From Neorhizobium sp. NCHU2750 (GTDB taxonomy: Bacteria > Pseudomonadota > Alphaproteobacteria > Rhizobiales > Rhizobiaceae), in assembly GCF_003597675.1 (NCBI RefSeq), contig NZ_CP030827.1:1426001-1490000 (forward strand): 64,000 nt of DNA, read 5' to 3'. The position numbers and the translations under genes were made by a program. Of this stretch, positions 11,559 to 20,936 are shown in pieces (positions within the stretch are counted from its first letter, which is position 1; the number at the start of each line of letters is the position of its first letter). The notes under the pieces are model-generated. The model did not search any database. It worked only from the letters and a program-made list of their open reading frames with translations, and had not been told where the DNA came from.

Positions 11559-11768
11559 ATGGCTAAGGCTACGAAGAAGACTGAAGCAAAGACGATCACG
11601 GTCGAGCAGATCGGTTCGCCTATTCGCCGTCCGGCTGTCCAGCGCGCAACGCTGGTTGGTCTGGGCCTCAACAAAATGCACCGGGTTCGCACGCTGGAAG
11701 ATACGCCTTCCGTTCGCGGCATGATCCGGGCCGTCCAGCATCTCGTCCGCGTCGTCGACGAGAAGTGA
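11559..11768 (+). CDS. rpmD: 50S ribosomal protein L30
   Basis: Small large-subunit protein, 69 residues, with [25 protein letters not shown] and the C-terminal [13 protein letters not shown] basic N-terminal extension ([11 protein letters not shown]) makes it some ten residues longer than the enterobacterial form, as in other alphaproteobacteria. AGAGGAG is the SD. Confidence 0.96.
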   Translation: MAKATKKTEAKTITVEQIGSPIRRPAVQRATLVGLGLNKMHRVRTLEDTPSVRGMIRAVQHLVRVVDEK

Positions 11769-11778
11769 GGGTTTGATC

Positions 11779-12258
11779 ATGAAACTGAATGAGATCAAGG
11801 ACAACGAAGGTTCGTCCAAGGACCGTATCCGCGTAGGTCGTGGTATCGGCTCCGGCAAGGGCAAGACCGGTGGTCGCGGCGTCAAGGGTCAGAAGGCCCG
11901 TTCCGGCGTTGCCGTCAACGGCTTCGAAGGCGGTCAGATGCCAATCTACCGTCGCCTGCCGAAGCGCGGCTTCAACAACATCTTCGCATCTGAATACGTC
12001 ACCGTTTCGGTTGGCCGTATCCAGACCGCGATCGATGCCGGCAAGCTCGACGCCAAGGCAACGGTTGATGCAGCAGCTCTCAAGGCTGCCGGCGTTATCC
12101 GTCGCGCCAAGGACGGCGTTCGCGTTCTCGCTGACGGCGAACTGAAGGCAAAGCTTGCGATCGAAGTTGCCGGCGCCTCCAAGGCTGCCGTCGAAAAGAT
12201 CGAAAAGGCTGGCGGTTCCGTCAAGCTGCTCGCTGCTGCAGAAACTGCCGCAGAGTAA
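11779..12258 (+). CDS. rplO: 50S ribosomal protein L15
   Basis: Late-assembly large-subunit protein, 159 residues. The ATG at 11779 gives the conserved [16 protein letters not shown] start; the in-frame TTG at 11773 would only add two residues. Glycine-rich [21 protein letters not shown] segment follows. A strong terminator stands directly behind it, so secY is probably transcribed separately. Confidence 0.97.
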   Translation: MKLNEIKDNEGSSKDRIRVGRGIGSGKGKTGGRGVKGQKARSGVAVNGFEGGQMPIYRRLPKRGFNNIFASEYVTVSVGRIQTAIDAGKLDAKATVDAAALKAAGVIRRAKDGVRVLADGELKAKLAIEVAGASKAAVEKIEKAGGSVKLLAAAETAAE

Positions 12259-12265
12259 AACCTTT

Positions 12266-12303
12266 AAAATCGCCCGGTGCGTGCTTCACACCGGGCGATT
12301 TTA
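12266..12303 (+). terminator. Strong (bidirectional) terminator between rplO and secY
   Basis: A perfect 14-bp stem (AAAATCGCCCGGTG / CACCGGGCGATTTT) with a 9-nt loop; the arm ends in four Ts on each strand. It sits eight bases behind rplO and would stop most transcripts of the spc operon before secY. Confidence 0.88.
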
Positions 12304-12483
12304 TGTCCATATGTGAGCCTCACGATTTGGCGGCCCCGATGGGCGCCGATCACATGAAAACAGGGTGAGGCACCCGATTGCTGCCGCAATCTCCGCGCCC
12401 GGTTTTTTGAACCAGAATTTACGATCGCTTTCCGGCCAGGGCTGTTATTTTAGCCGGCCGAGGATGATCGGGCGGAGAAATGC

Positions 12484-13824
12484 ATGGCTTCTGCAGCGGA
12501 ACAACTTGCCTCCAATCTCAATTTTTCGACCTTCGCCAAGGCTGAGGATCTCAAGAAGCGGCTGTGGTTCACCCTCGCTGCTCTCCTCGTTTATCGCCTT
12601 GGTACGCATATTCCGCTTCCGGGCCTCAACCCCGATGCGTATGCGCAGGCCTTCAACGGTCAGGCCGGTGGTATCCTCGGTCTTTTCAACATGTTTTCCG
12701 GCGGCGCCGTCCAGCGCATGGCGATCTTCGCGCTCGGAATCATGCCCTATATCTCGGCCTCGATCATCGTTCAGCTGATGACCTCCGTCGTTCCTTCGCT
12801 TGAGAACCTCAAGAAGGAAGGCGAGGCGGGCCGCAAGATCATCAACCAGTATACCCGCTACGGCACCGTCATCCTCGGCGCGCTGCAGGCTTACGGCATT
12901 GCCGCCGGCCTTGAGGCAGGGCAGGGGATCGTCACCGATCCGGGCTGGTTCTTCCGCCTCTCGACCGTCGTTACGCTTCTTGGCGGCACGATGTTCCTGA
13001 TGTGGCTTGGCGAGCAGATCACCTCGCGCGGTATCGGCAACGGTATTTCGCTGATCATCTTCTCCGGTATTGCAGCAGGCCTGCCGACGGCTCTCGCCAG
13101 CACGCTCGAACTCGGCCGTACCGGCGCGCTCTCGACCGGACTGATTCTCCTCGTCCTCGTCGTGGCGATCTGCGTCATCGCGCTCATCGTCTTCGTGGAA
13201 CGTGCCCAGCGTCGCCTTCTGATCCAGTATCCGAAGCGCCAGGTCGGCAACCGCATGTTCCAGGGCGATACCTCGCACCTGCCGCTGAAGCTCAATACGT
13301 CGGGCGTCATCCCGGCGATCTTCGCATCGTCGCTGCTGCTTCTGCCTGCAACGGCTGCCGGTTTTGCCGGTGGCGCCGGCATGCCTGCATGGGCAACAGC
13401 CGCTATCGCAGCACTTGGCCATGGCCAGCCGCTGTTCATGCTGCTCTACGGCCTGCTGATTGCCTTCTTTGCCTTCTTCTACACGGCCATCGTCTTCAAT
13501 CCGAAGGATACGGCCGATAATCTGAAGAAACACGGTGGCTTCATTCCGGGGATCCGCCCGGGTGAGCGTACCGCCCAGTATATTGACTACGTGTTGACCC
13601 GCATCACGGTTATCGGTGCGATCTACCTCGTCTTCGTCTGCATTCTGCCAGAGTTTCTGATTGCCCGTACCGGCATCCCATTAGCCCTTGGTGGTACTTC
13701 GCTTTTGATTGTTGTCAGTGTAACCCTCGATACGGTTGCACAGATCCAGGGACATCTCATTGCGCAGCAGTATGAGGGTCTGATCAAGAAGTCGAAGCTG
13801 CGCGGAGGAAAGAGGGGACGATGA
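12484..13824 (+). CDS. secY: Protein translocase channel subunit SecY
   Basis: Inner-membrane pore of the Sec translocon, 446 residues, ten predicted membrane spans. Plug and lateral-gate regions follow the family pattern: [17 protein letters not shown] near residue 38, [23 protein letters not shown], and the conserved cytoplasmic loop R-P-G-E-R-T near residue 360. It has its own 180-bp upstream region behind a terminator. The stop overlaps the adk start (ATGA). Confidence 0.98.
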   Translation: MASAAEQLASNLNFSTFAKAEDLKKRLWFTLAALLVYRLGTHIPLPGLNPDAYAQAFNGQAGGILGLFNMFSGGAVQRMAIFALGIMPYISASIIVQLMTSVVPSLENLKKEGEAGRKIINQYTRYGTVILGALQAYGIAAGLEAGQGIVTDPGWFFRLSTVVTLLGGTMFLMWLGEQITSRGIGNGISLIIFSGIAAGLPTALASTLELGRTGALSTGLILLVLVVAICVIALIVFVERAQRRLLIQYPKRQVGNRMFQGDTSHLPLKLNTSGVIPAIFASSLLLLPATAAGFAGGAGMPAWATAAIAALGHGQPLFMLLYGLLIAFFAFFYTAIVFNPKDTADNLKKHGGFIPGIRPGERTAQYIDYVLTRITVIGAIYLVFVCILPEFLIARTGIPLALGGTSLLIVVSVTLDTVAQIQGHLIAQQYEGLIKKSKLRGGKRGR

Positions 13825-14405
13825 GACTTATATTTTTGGGGCCACCCGGCGCCGGCAAGGGTACGCAGGCAAAGCTGCTGACTGAAAAATACGGTATTCC
13901 GCAGCTTTCCACGGGTGACATGCTTCGTGCCGCCAAGGAAGCCGGTACGGAGATCGGCCTGAAGGCCAAGGCTGTCATGGACGCCGGCCAGCTCGTCTCC
14001 GACGATATCGTCAATGCCATCGTCGCCGAGCGTATTGATCTGGATGACTGTTCAAAGGGCTTCATCCTGGATGGCTATCCGCGCACCGTGCCCCAGGCCA
14101 TCGCGCTGGATAAGATGCTGCAGGAAAAGGGAAGCCCCCTGGATGCGGTCATCGAGCTCAAGGTGGACGAAGGGGCCCTGATGGGCCGAATCGAAAACCG
14201 CGTCGCCGAAACCATCGCCGCCGGCGGCAAGGTTCGCGCCGACGATATGCCGGAAGCTTTCAAGAAGCGTCTGGTCGAATATCGCGAAAAGACTGCTCCG
14301 CTTTCGGCTCACTACGAAGAGATCGGGCAGTTGAAGACGATCGACGGCATGGCTGACGTAACCGCCGTGACCGCCGAAATCGAAAAGATCCTTTCGGCTC
14401 TTTGA
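13821..14405 (+). CDS. adk: Adenylate kinase (short-lid type)
   Basis: Interconverts ATP, ADP and AMP. 194 residues with P-loop [14 protein letters not shown] (7-20), the AMP-binding STGDMLRAA motif and [10 protein letters not shown]. The zinc-type LID insertion is missing, giving the short form common in alphaproteobacteria. Overlaps secY by four bases, indicating coupled translation in the secY-adk unit. Confidence 0.97.
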   Translation: MRLIFLGPPGAGKGTQAKLLTEKYGIPQLSTGDMLRAAKEAGTEIGLKAKAVMDAGQLVSDDIVNAIVAERIDLDDCSKGFILDGYPRTVPQAIALDKMLQEKGSPLDAVIELKVDEGALMGRIENRVAETIAAGGKVRADDMPEAFKKRLVEYREKTAPLSAHYEEIGQLKTIDGMADVTAVTAEIEKILSAL

Positions 14406-14472
14406 GCTGTCACAGGTCTGTTAAAGAATCTCGGGCTCGGCGGTTGCATTTCAGCGCTGATTCCGTTAAACA

Positions 14473-14510
14473 CCGCGCCAACTCGCGACAGACTTGAGCG
14501 ATTGGCGCGG
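14473..14510 (+). other. Hairpin in adk-rpsM leader
   Basis: A perfect 9-bp inverted repeat (CCGCGCCAA / TTGGCGCGG) with a 20-nt interior lies in the 242-bp non-coding stretch between adk and rpsM. Without a following T-run it is not a simple terminator. It may belong to the leader of the alpha operon, whose E. coli counterpart is a ribosomal-protein-binding RNA; here rpsD, the usual regulator, is not in the operon. Confidence 0.5.
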
Positions 14511-14647
14511 ATCTCCGCAAGGAAATCCGGGGCTGATCTTTTTGAGCTGTCTCGTTTGGTGTTGTTGAACTGGTGGCCTTGATCAGGCTGCTATCATGGA
14601 AGAAGTACCGCTTGCCGGATGGCAACCGGAACGCAAGGAGAATAGAC

Positions 14648-15016
14648 GTGGCACGTATCGCTGGCGTCAACATCCCGACTGCGAAGCGCGTTGTTATCGC
14701 GCTGACCTACATTCACGGGATCGGCCCGAAATTTGCGCAGGAAATCATGGACAAGGTCGGTCTTCCGGCTGAAAAGCGCGTCCATCAGCTGACGGATTCT
14801 GAAATTCTTCAGATCCGCGAAACCATCGACCGCGACTACCATGTCGAAGGCGATCTTCGTCGCGAAACCGCGATGAACATCAAGCGCCTCATGGACCTCG
14901 GTTGCTACCGTGGTCTGCGTCACCGTCGTGGCCTTCCGGTCCGCGGTCAGCGCACCCACACCAACGCTCGTACCCGCAAGGGTCCGGCCAAGGCAATCGC
15001 TGGTAAGAAGAAGTAA
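14648..15016 (+). CDS. rpsM: 30S ribosomal protein S13
   Basis: Head protein bridging to the 50S subunit. 122 residues from a GTG start at 14648, preceded by AAGGAG; this yields the conserved [15 protein letters not shown]-terminus, whereas the upstream ATG would add an unrelated 25 residues. The C-terminal [14 protein letters not shown] is diagnostic. First gene of the alpha operon. Confidence 0.97.
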   Translation: MARIAGVNIPTAKRVVIALTYIHGIGPKFAQEIMDKVGLPAEKRVHQLTDSEILQIRETIDRDYHVEGDLRRETAMNIKRLMDLGCYRGLRHRRGLPVRGQRTHTNARTRKGPAKAIAGKKK

Positions 15017-15130
15017 TTTTGGATGGATGTCGCAAGGCGGACAGCATCCTGTCCGCTTCTCTAGCGATCATTCGTTCCAAGGTGGAGCCGCTGGAACTAC
15101 GGCGGTGCAGAGATCAACGAAAGGGATAAA

Positions 15131-15520
15131 ATGGCCAAGGAAGCCACCCGCGTTCGTCGTCGCGAACGCAAGAATATCACGTCGGGCGTTGCCCACGTCA
15201 ATTCTACCTTCAACAACACCATGATCACCATTACCGACGCGCAGGGCAATGCTATTGCCTGGTCGTCCGCCGGTGCAAAGGGCTTCAAGGGTTCGCGTAA
15301 GTCGACCCCGTTTGCTGCTCAGATCGCTGCCGAAGACTGCGCCAAGAAGGCTCAGGAACATGGCATGAAGTCGCTTGAAGTCGAAGTTTGCGGTCCGGGT
15401 TCCGGTCGTGAATCGGCACTTCGCGCTCTCCAGGCTGCCGGCTTCATGATCACCTCGATCCGTGACGTCACGCCGATCCCGCACAACGGTTGCCGCCCGC
15501 GCAAGAAGCGCCGCGTCTAA
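15131..15520 (+). CDS. rpsK: 30S ribosomal protein S11
   Basis: Platform protein close to the mRNA exit, 129 residues, with [18 protein letters not shown] and the C-terminal [26 protein letters not shown] precedes the ATG. In alphaproteobacteria rpsD is not located behind it, and here too rpoA follows directly. Confidence 0.98.
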   Translation: MAKEATRVRRRERKNITSGVAHVNSTFNNTMITITDAQGNAIAWSSAGAKGFKGSRKSTPFAAQIAAEDCAKKAQEHGMKSLEVEVCGPGSGRESALRALQAAGFMITSIRDVTPIPHNGCRPRKKRRV

Positions 15521-15583
15521 TGGACGTATTGGGGCTCGCTTTTTTGGCGAGACTCATCTGAACTCGGGGAATAGCCGCTTCGC

Positions 15584-15617
15584 CTCTGGAAAGTTGCGAG
15601 GCGGCTTTCACCGTATC
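15584..15617 (+). other. Hairpin in rpsK-rpoA spacer
   Basis: The 177-bp spacer holds a short CTCGC/GCGAG stem just behind rpsK (about 15536-15552) and a longer imperfect stem in which AGCCGC pairs with GCGGCT around 15583-15608. No T-run follows either stem, so they look like RNA structure rather than terminators. Confidence 0.4.
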
Positions 15618-15697
15618 GCCGGAAGGGTATTTTCCGGTGTTCCTCGTGCTCGGTTGCCACGATTGGATGGTGGCAACGAACGGAAGGTAAGTAGGTC

Positions 15698-16708
15698 ATG
15701 ATCCAGAAGAACTGGCAGGAACTGATTAAGCCGAACAAGGTGGAATTCACCTCGTCCGGTCGCACCAAGGCAACGCTGGTTGCCGAACCCCTTGAGCGCG
15801 GCTTCGGCCTGACGCTCGGCAACGCGCTGCGTCGCGTGCTTCTGTCGTCGCTCCGCGGTGCTGCTGTCACGGCAGTCCAGATCGACGGCGTTCTGCACGA
15901 GTTCTCCTCCATCCCGGGCGTCCGGGAAGATGTGACGGACATCGTGCTCAACATCAAGGAAATCGCCATCAAGATGGACGGCGATGATCCGAAGCGCATG
16001 GTCGTGCGCAAGCAGGGCCCTGGTGCCGTGACCGCTGGCGATATCCAGACGGTTGGCGACATCGAGATCCTGAACCCCGACCACGTGATCTGCACGCTGG
16101 ACGACGGCGCGGAGATCCGCATGGAATTCACGGTCAACAACGGCAAGGGCTACGTCCCGGCCGAGCGTAACCGTGCAGAGGATGCCCCGATCGGCTTGAT
16201 CCCGGTCGACAGCCTCTACTCGCCGGTCAAGAAAGTGTCCTACAAGGTGGAAAACACCCGCGAAGGCCAGGTTCTCGACTACGACAAGCTGACCATGACC
16301 ATCGAAACCGATGGCTCGGTCACGGGTGAAGACGCCGTAGCCTTCGCCGCTCGCATCCTTCAGGATCAGCTTGCTGTATTCGTCAACTTCGACGAACCGC
16401 AGAAGGAAGCTGAAGAGGAATCGGTCACTGAACTCGCGTTCAACCCGGCTCTCCTCAAGAAGGTCGACGAACTGGAACTCTCCGTCCGTTCGGCCAACTG
16501 CCTGAAGAACGACAACATCGTTTATATCGGCGACCTCATCCAGAAGACCGAGGCGGAAATGCTGCGCACTCCGAATTTCGGTCGCAAGTCGCTGAACGAG
16601 ATCAAGGAAGTTCTGGCATCCATGGGCCTCCATCTTGGTATGGAAGTTCCTGCATGGCCGCCGGAAAACATCGAAGACCTCGCTAAGCGTTACGAAGACC
16701 AGTACTAA
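15698..16708 (+). CDS. rpoA: RNA polymerase alpha subunit
   Basis: Assembly scaffold of RNA polymerase and contact for promoter UP elements and activators. 336 residues: N-terminal dimerisation domain with [20 protein letters not shown], and C-terminal domain with [18 protein letters not shown] and [23 protein letters not shown] provides the SD. rplQ follows after 45 bp with a small hairpin between. Confidence 0.98.
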   Translation: MIQKNWQELIKPNKVEFTSSGRTKATLVAEPLERGFGLTLGNALRRVLLSSLRGAAVTAVQIDGVLHEFSSIPGVREDVTDIVLNIKEIAIKMDGDDPKRMVVRKQGPGAVTAGDIQTVGDIEILNPDHVICTLDDGAEIRMEFTVNNGKGYVPAERNRAEDAPIGLIPVDSLYSPVKKVSYKVENTREGQVLDYDKLTMTIETDGSVTGEDAVAFAARILQDQLAVFVNFDEPQKEAEEESVTELAFNPALLKKVDELELSVRSANCLKNDNIVYIGDLIQKTEAEMLRTPNFGRKSLNEIKEVLASMGLHLGMEVPAWPPENIEDLAKRYEDQY

Positions 16709-16753
16709 TTAATCAGACTGCAGGCGAATGCCTGCAAGTGAAGGAGACCAGAT

Positions 16754-17179
16754 ATGCGCCACGGAAAATCCGGCCGCAAGCTTAACCGCACCGCAAGCCA
16801 CCGCAAGGCTATGTTCACCAACATGGCTGCCTCGCTCATCACACATGAGCAGATCGTAACCACCCTGCCGAAGGCGAAGGAAATTCGCCCGATCGTCGAA
16901 AAGCTCGTCACGCTCGGCAAGCGCGGCGACCTGCACGCTCGTCGCCAGGCGATCTCCCAGGTTCAGGACCAGGACGCCGTTCGCAAGCTGTTCGACGTCA
17001 TCGCTTCGCGCTACGCAACCCGCAACGGCGGCTACCTGCGTATCATGAAGGCTGGCTACCGTCAGGGCGACAACGCTCCGCTCGCAGTCATCGAGTTCGT
17101 TGAACGCGACGTCACTGCCAAGGGCGCAGCCGACAAGGCCCGCGCTGCCGCTGAAGCAGACGCTGCCGAAGCCGCTTAA
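16754..17179 (+). CDS. rplQ: 50S ribosomal protein L17
   Basis: Tunnel-exit protein, 141 residues, [20 protein letters not shown] start and an alanine-rich acidic C-terminal tail found in rhizobial L17. AAGGAGACC is the SD. Last gene of the alpha operon, followed by a strong terminator. Confidence 0.98.
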   Translation: MRHGKSGRKLNRTASHRKAMFTNMAASLITHEQIVTTLPKAKEIRPIVEKLVTLGKRGDLHARRQAISQVQDQDAVRKLFDVIASRYATRNGGYLRIMKAGYRQGDNAPLAVIEFVERDVTAKGAADKARAAAEADAAEAA

Positions 17180-17202
17180 GTTTCGATCATCGATCGAGCA
17201 TT

Positions 17203-17236
17203 CGAAAAGGCCGGGTGGAAACGCCCGGCCTTTTCG
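17203..17236 (+). terminator. Intrinsic terminator after rplQ
   Basis: A 13-bp perfect stem (CGAAAAGGCCGGG / CCCGGCCTTTTCG) with an 8-nt loop; the descending arm includes four Ts. It ends the ribosomal-protein cluster. Confidence 0.88.
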
Positions 17237-17372
17237 CGTTTGTGCGCTTTCCTGGTGTTCAGGCGGCAACGAGCCAAATCGCCCGCCACGGAGATTGACG
17301 GCAATCAATGATCGAGGGCAGGCCCGGCGTAGTGTCATCCCATGCAAACCAGCGGGGCTGTGAGGGACGACA

Positions 17373-17951
17373 ATGGCATACACACCGATCTTCGAAAACG
17401 AACGCAAGGACCTGATCATTCCCGCTCTCGGCGGCTTCTATGAGAGGCTCGCCCAGCCCATGGCCTGGAGCATTTTCCGCGTGGCGGTCGGCGGTATGCT
17501 GGTCCTGGAAGGCTGGCCGAAGCTGATGGCGCCGCTGGCGCAGGTCGGTTTCGTCGAAAATCTCGGCTTTTATCCGGGCTGGCTCTGGTCTCCGGTGCTG
17601 GCCGTCATGCAGGTCTTTGGCGGCCTGCTGATCGCACTCGGGCTGTTCACCCGTCCTACCGCACTGGCAAATGGCGTGATGCTGGCAATCACGCTCTGGT
17701 ATCATTTTTCTCATCCCTATGGCGGGGCGGTGCTTACCCAGGCTGGGATCGACGCATTGAAGGCCGGCAGCGACTTCTTCACTCAGAACGGCGTGGTGCG
17801 GTTGGCCGATGGCGGCGCCGCCTTCTTCCATCAAGTTCAGGAAAAGGCAGAACAGAATTCGCTCTTCTGGACCGGCGGCGCCTTCATCTTCGCAGCCTTC
17901 GGCGGCGGCTATCTCTCGCTCGACCGTCTTCTGTTCAGGAAGCAGTTCTGA
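17373..17951 (+). CDS. DoxX-family membrane protein
   Basis: Small integral membrane protein of 192 residues with about four hydrophobic spans and the DoxX pattern SIFRVAVGGMLVLEGWPKLM followed by GLLIALGLFTRP. Family members have been linked to quinone or thiol redox functions at the inner membrane, but the substrate here is unknown. It stands alone behind the rplQ terminator and ends before a G/C-rich hairpin at 17983-18014. Confidence 0.8.
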   Translation: MAYTPIFENERKDLIIPALGGFYERLAQPMAWSIFRVAVGGMLVLEGWPKLMAPLAQVGFVENLGFYPGWLWSPVLAVMQVFGGLLIALGLFTRPTALANGVMLAITLWYHFSHPYGGAVLTQAGIDALKAGSDFFTQNGVVRLADGGAAFFHQVQEKAEQNSLFWTGGAFIFAAFGGGYLSLDRLLFRKQF

Positions 17952-17982
17952 AGACAGTCTCGATTTGGGTCGGATTTAAGAG

Positions 17983-18017
17983 ACGGGGGCGCAGCTTCAG
18001 GGCTGGGCCCCCGTTTC
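17983..18017 (+). terminator. Putative terminator after the DoxX gene
   Basis: ACGGGGGC (17983-17990) pairs with GCCCCCGT (18007-18014), followed by a short TTCGTT. The U-tract is weak, so the call is moderate. Confidence 0.55.
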
Positions 18018-18103
18018 GTTCCGATGGTAGGCTGCTGCACCCGCTTTGCTGGACGCGGGCGAACGCATCGCTATGATCCGGTGACTGATACCGGAGGAGC
18101 GAG

Positions 18104-18514
18104 ATGGCAAAGCCTGAGGGAGAAAATGGCGCGGAGGCGCCGTCGACATTGATCGATCGGCGGATTGCCGAACTGGCCGACTGGCGGGGAGAAAAACTGG
18201 CCCATGTCCGCGCATTGATCCATCGGGCCGTGCCCGAAATCGTTGAGACATGGAAATGGCGGGGCGTGCCGGTCTGGGAGAAAGATGGCATCATCTGCAC
18301 CGGCGAGACCTACAAGGCGGCCGTCAAGCTGACCTTTGTCCACGGGGCCTCGCTGGCAGATCCCGCTCGCCTGTTCAACGCCAGCCTTGAAGGCAATGCC
18401 CGCCGAGCGATCGATCTGCATGAGGACGATCGGATCGACGAGCAGGCATTCTTGCAACTCATCCGCAGCGCGGCAGCGTTCAATCTGTCGAAGAAGGGGA
18501 AGAAGGGGCGCTGA
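18104..18514 (+). CDS. DUF1801 domain protein
   Basis: Soluble 136-residue protein. The pattern LIHRAVPEIVETWKWRGVPVWEKDG followed by TYKAAVKLTFVHGA matches the DUF1801 (YdhG-like) fold. The biochemical role of the family is not settled. Starts at an ATG with GGAGGAGCGAG upstream. It converges with msrQ, only six bases separating the two ends. Confidence 0.8.
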   Translation: MAKPEGENGAEAPSTLIDRRIAELADWRGEKLAHVRALIHRAVPEIVETWKWRGVPVWEKDGIICTGETYKAAVKLTFVHGASLADPARLFNASLEGNARRAIDLHEDDRIDEQAFLQLIRSAAAFNLSKKGKKGR

Positions 18515-18520
18515 CTGCGG

Positions 18521-19177
18521 CTATCCGCGCGCGGGCTTCATCTGAGGCCGCCGTCCGCGTTTCCAGTTGAGCAGCGGCCGCCGGATCAGCCGGTAGGCCA
18601 CGAGCAGCGCAATCAGTGCCACATGCACGAACGGCCCGAGCGTCACGGACTTGACCGCCATCACATAATGCACCGCGCCGCCGACGGCGATCAGGTAGAT
18701 CAGCTTGTGAAGCCGGATCCAGGCCTGGCCGAGCTTGCGGATCGACCAGTTGTTCGATGTTACGGCCAAAGGCACGAGGAACACGAGAGCCGCAAAGCCA
18801 ATGGTGATATAGGGACGCCTTGCGATATCGCCGCCCACCGCGCCGAAATTCAGCTGCAGGTCGAGCAGCAGATAGACCGAAAAATGCATGACCACATAGT
18901 AGAAGGCGAGAAGCCCCAGCGCCCGCCGGTAGCGCACCCAGTTGATGCCGACAAGATCGCGCAGCGGCGTGATCGCCAGCGTCGCGATGATCAACCGCAG
19001 CGCCCAGGTGCCGAGAAGATGCTCGAATTCCTTGACCGGATTGAAGCCCAGCCCACCGGTTGCCGCCTGATAGAAATACCAGGCAGCTGGACAGAGGCCG
19101 ATCACATAGAGCGCCCATATGCTGGCCGCATGATATTTGCGGGGTAGCGCAGGTATGGCTGTTGCGAGCGGTGCCAT
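18521..19177 (-). CDS. msrQ: MsrQ, heme-binding membrane subunit of methionine sulfoxide reductase
   Basis: Inner-membrane b-type cytochrome that passes electrons from the respiratory chain or a flavin reductase to periplasmic MsrP. 218 residues with five to six hydrophobic spans and candidate heme histidines in YVVMHFSVYLL and GAVHYVMAVK. The start lies two bases behind the msrP stop, so the two genes are an operon. Formerly called YedZ. Confidence 0.93.
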   Translation of the reverse strand: MAPLATAIPALPRKYHAASIWALYVIGLCPAAWYFYQAATGGLGFNPVKEFEHLLGTWALRLIIATLAITPLRDLVGINWVRYRRALGLLAFYYVVMHFSVYLLLDLQLNFGAVGGDIARRPYITIGFAALVFLVPLAVTSNNWSIRKLGQAWIRLHKLIYLIAVGGAVHYVMAVKSVTLGPFVHVALIALLVAYRLIRRPLLNWKRGRRPQMKPARG

Positions 19178-19179
19178 GG

Positions 19180-20121
19180 TCAGTAATTCACCCTCAGGTC
19201 CATGCCGGTATAGAGGCTTGCCACTTCGTCGCCATAACCGTTGAAGGGCAGGGTGTCGACGCGCTTGGTGCCGAAGAAGCCGCCTTCGCCGATCCGCTGC
19301 TCCGTTGCCTGGCTCCAGCGCGGGTGGTCGACGGCCGGATTGACGTTGGAATAGAAGCCGTATTCGCGGGCGTTAGAATTCTTCCAGGTGGTTTCCGGCT
19401 GCTTCTCGACAAGCGTGATCTTGACGATCGACTTGATGCCCTTGAACCCGTATTTCCACGGAACCACCAGCCGGATCGGCGCGCCGTTCTGGTTAGGCAG
19501 CGTCTCGCCATAAAGCCCGACGGCGAGAATGGTCAGCGGGTGGCGCGCCTCGTCCATTCTGAGCCCCTCGACATAGGGCCAGGGCAGGGGCTGCAGGAAG
19601 CCGCTCTGGCCGGGCATTTCTTCCGGCCGCACGACCGTTTCGAAGGCGACGTATTTCGCACTGCCGAGTGGTTCGACCTGGTCAAGTATGGCCGACAGCG
19701 GGAAACCGATCCACGGGATGACCATCGACCAGCCTTCGACGCAGCGCATCCGGTAGGTGCGGTCCTCAAGCTTCATCTTGAGGATTTCGTCGAGCCCGAA
19801 TTCCTTCGGCTTGCCGACAAGGCCTTCCACCTTCACCGACCACGGCGTCGGCTTGAAGCTTCCAGAATTCTGCGACGGATCTTCCTTGTTGACCCCGAAT
19901 TCGTAGAAATTGTTATAGGTCGTCACCGCCTTCAATGGCGTCAGCTTCTCGTCCAGCTTGTAGGGTCCGGGAACGCTGGCAAGCGGTGATGCCAGCGTCT
20001 CGCCGGCGCTCAGCAACAGGCCGGCGGCGGCCGCAGTGCCGATGAACTTGCGGCGGGAGACGTAGATTTCCCTCGGGGTGATTTCGGACGGGCGAATATG
20101 CGGCGGGCGATAGGCGGGCAT
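19180..20121 (-). CDS. msrP: MsrP, periplasmic molybdoenzyme methionine sulfoxide reductase
   Basis: Catalytic subunit that repairs oxidised methionine in envelope proteins. 313 residues. A twin-arginine signal ([19 protein letters not shown], about residues 22-40) fits a cofactor-loaded exported enzyme. The molybdopterin ligand cysteine sits in [15 protein letters not shown]. Operon with msrQ. The neighbouring upstream gene is DUF4112, divergent. Confidence 0.94.
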   Translation of the reverse strand: MPAYRPPHIRPSEITPREIYVSRRKFIGTAAAAGLLLSAGETLASPLASVPGPYKLDEKLTPLKAVTTYNNFYEFGVNKEDPSQNSGSFKPTPWSVKVEGLVGKPKEFGLDEILKMKLEDRTYRMRCVEGWSMVIPWIGFPLSAILDQVEPLGSAKYVAFETVVRPEEMPGQSGFLQPLPWPYVEGLRMDEARHPLTILAVGLYGETLPNQNGAPIRLVVPWKYGFKGIKSIVKITLVEKQPETTWKNSNAREYGFYSNVNPAVDHPRWSQATEQRIGEGGFFGTKRVDTLPFNGYGDEVASLYTGMDLRVNY

Positions 20122-20312
20122 GTCTGTGTCTCCTTGGACGTCGTGCCTTTCCTCATCCTATACGTAAATGCGATGAATAAGGTTTCACAGGCTTTCTGAT
20201 ATTCGTCAAAACCACGTTTGCGTGAGAAAATCCGCCAACTCGCCTCGCCACACCCTTGGAACGGACGGCACCAATATTCATTTGTACTCATGCAAACTGA
20301 AAGGGAGCACAG

Positions 20313-20729
20313 ATGGCCACAAGGACCTGGGATGCCGCAAGCGAACGATTTGTCGACGATGGACTCGATCGTGTCGAGCAACTGCGTCGCCTGCGCCGGC
20401 TCAATGGCATTGCCCGGCTTATGGATACGGCAATCCGCATTCCCGGAACCGGTATCCGTTTCGGTGCCGATTCGGTCTTTGGTCTCGTCCCCGTCATCGG
20501 CGATGCCGGCGGTGCGATCGTCGGTCTCTATATCGTCAACGAGGCGCGCCGCATGGGCATGCCGGTCGATAAGCTCGTGCGGATGCTCGCCAACATAGCG
20601 GCAGATAGCGTCCTGGGCTCCGTGCCGGTCGCCGGCGATCTCTTCGACCTTTTCTTCAAGTCGAACCGCCGCAACCTCGATATCATCCTCGACCATTTCG
20701 ACGTGCGGCCGGAGGATTTGCGGCGCTAG
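20313..20729 (+). CDS. DUF4112 membrane protein
   Basis: 138-residue protein with the DUF4112 signature: an N-terminal helix (LDRVEQLRRLRRLNGIARLMDTAIRIPG), then GLVPVIGDAGGAIVGLYIVNEARRMGMP and VPVAGDLFDLFFKSNRRN. Two hydrophobic stretches suggest membrane association. Function unknown. AAGGGAG lies before the ATG. It is divergent from msrPQ over a 191-bp gap. Confidence 0.85.
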   Translation: MATRTWDAASERFVDDGLDRVEQLRRLRRLNGIARLMDTAIRIPGTGIRFGADSVFGLVPVIGDAGGAIVGLYIVNEARRMGMPVDKLVRMLANIAADSVLGSVPVAGDLFDLFFKSNRRNLDIILDHFDVRPEDLRR

Positions 20730-20748
20730 CCGGCAAGAAAATATCCGA

Positions 20749-20768
20749 ACCGTACCGTACCGTACTGT
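20749..20768 (+). repeat. Pentanucleotide tandem repeat ahead of ilvD
   Basis: ACCGT occurs three times in tandem, followed by the variant ACTGT. It lies in the 207-bp gap between the DUF4112 gene and ilvD. Whether it contributes to the ilvD promoter is unknown. Confidence 0.6.
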
Positions 20769-20848
20769 TTTGCCGCAATATGGCAGTGACATGAGGCGCG
20801 GGTCCGGCTAGGAGAGCCTCAAATAATGGGCCTTTTGCGCGTCTTTAT

Positions 20849-20873
20849 GGAAGCAGGTACAATGCCTGCTTCC
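20849..20873 (+). promoter_or_regulatory. Leader hairpin upstream of ilvD
   Basis: A perfect 9-bp stem (GGAAGCAGG / CCTGCTTCC) with a 7-nt loop lies about 65 bases before the ilvD start codon. It is likely part of the 5' untranslated region. No branched-chain-codon-rich leader peptide is visible around it, so classical attenuation is not supported. Confidence 0.45.
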
Positions 20874-20936
20874 GGAGAAGCCGAAGGCACCGGCCAGATT
20901 GATGTGGCCCAATTGATGTGGAGCGAGGAAATATCC

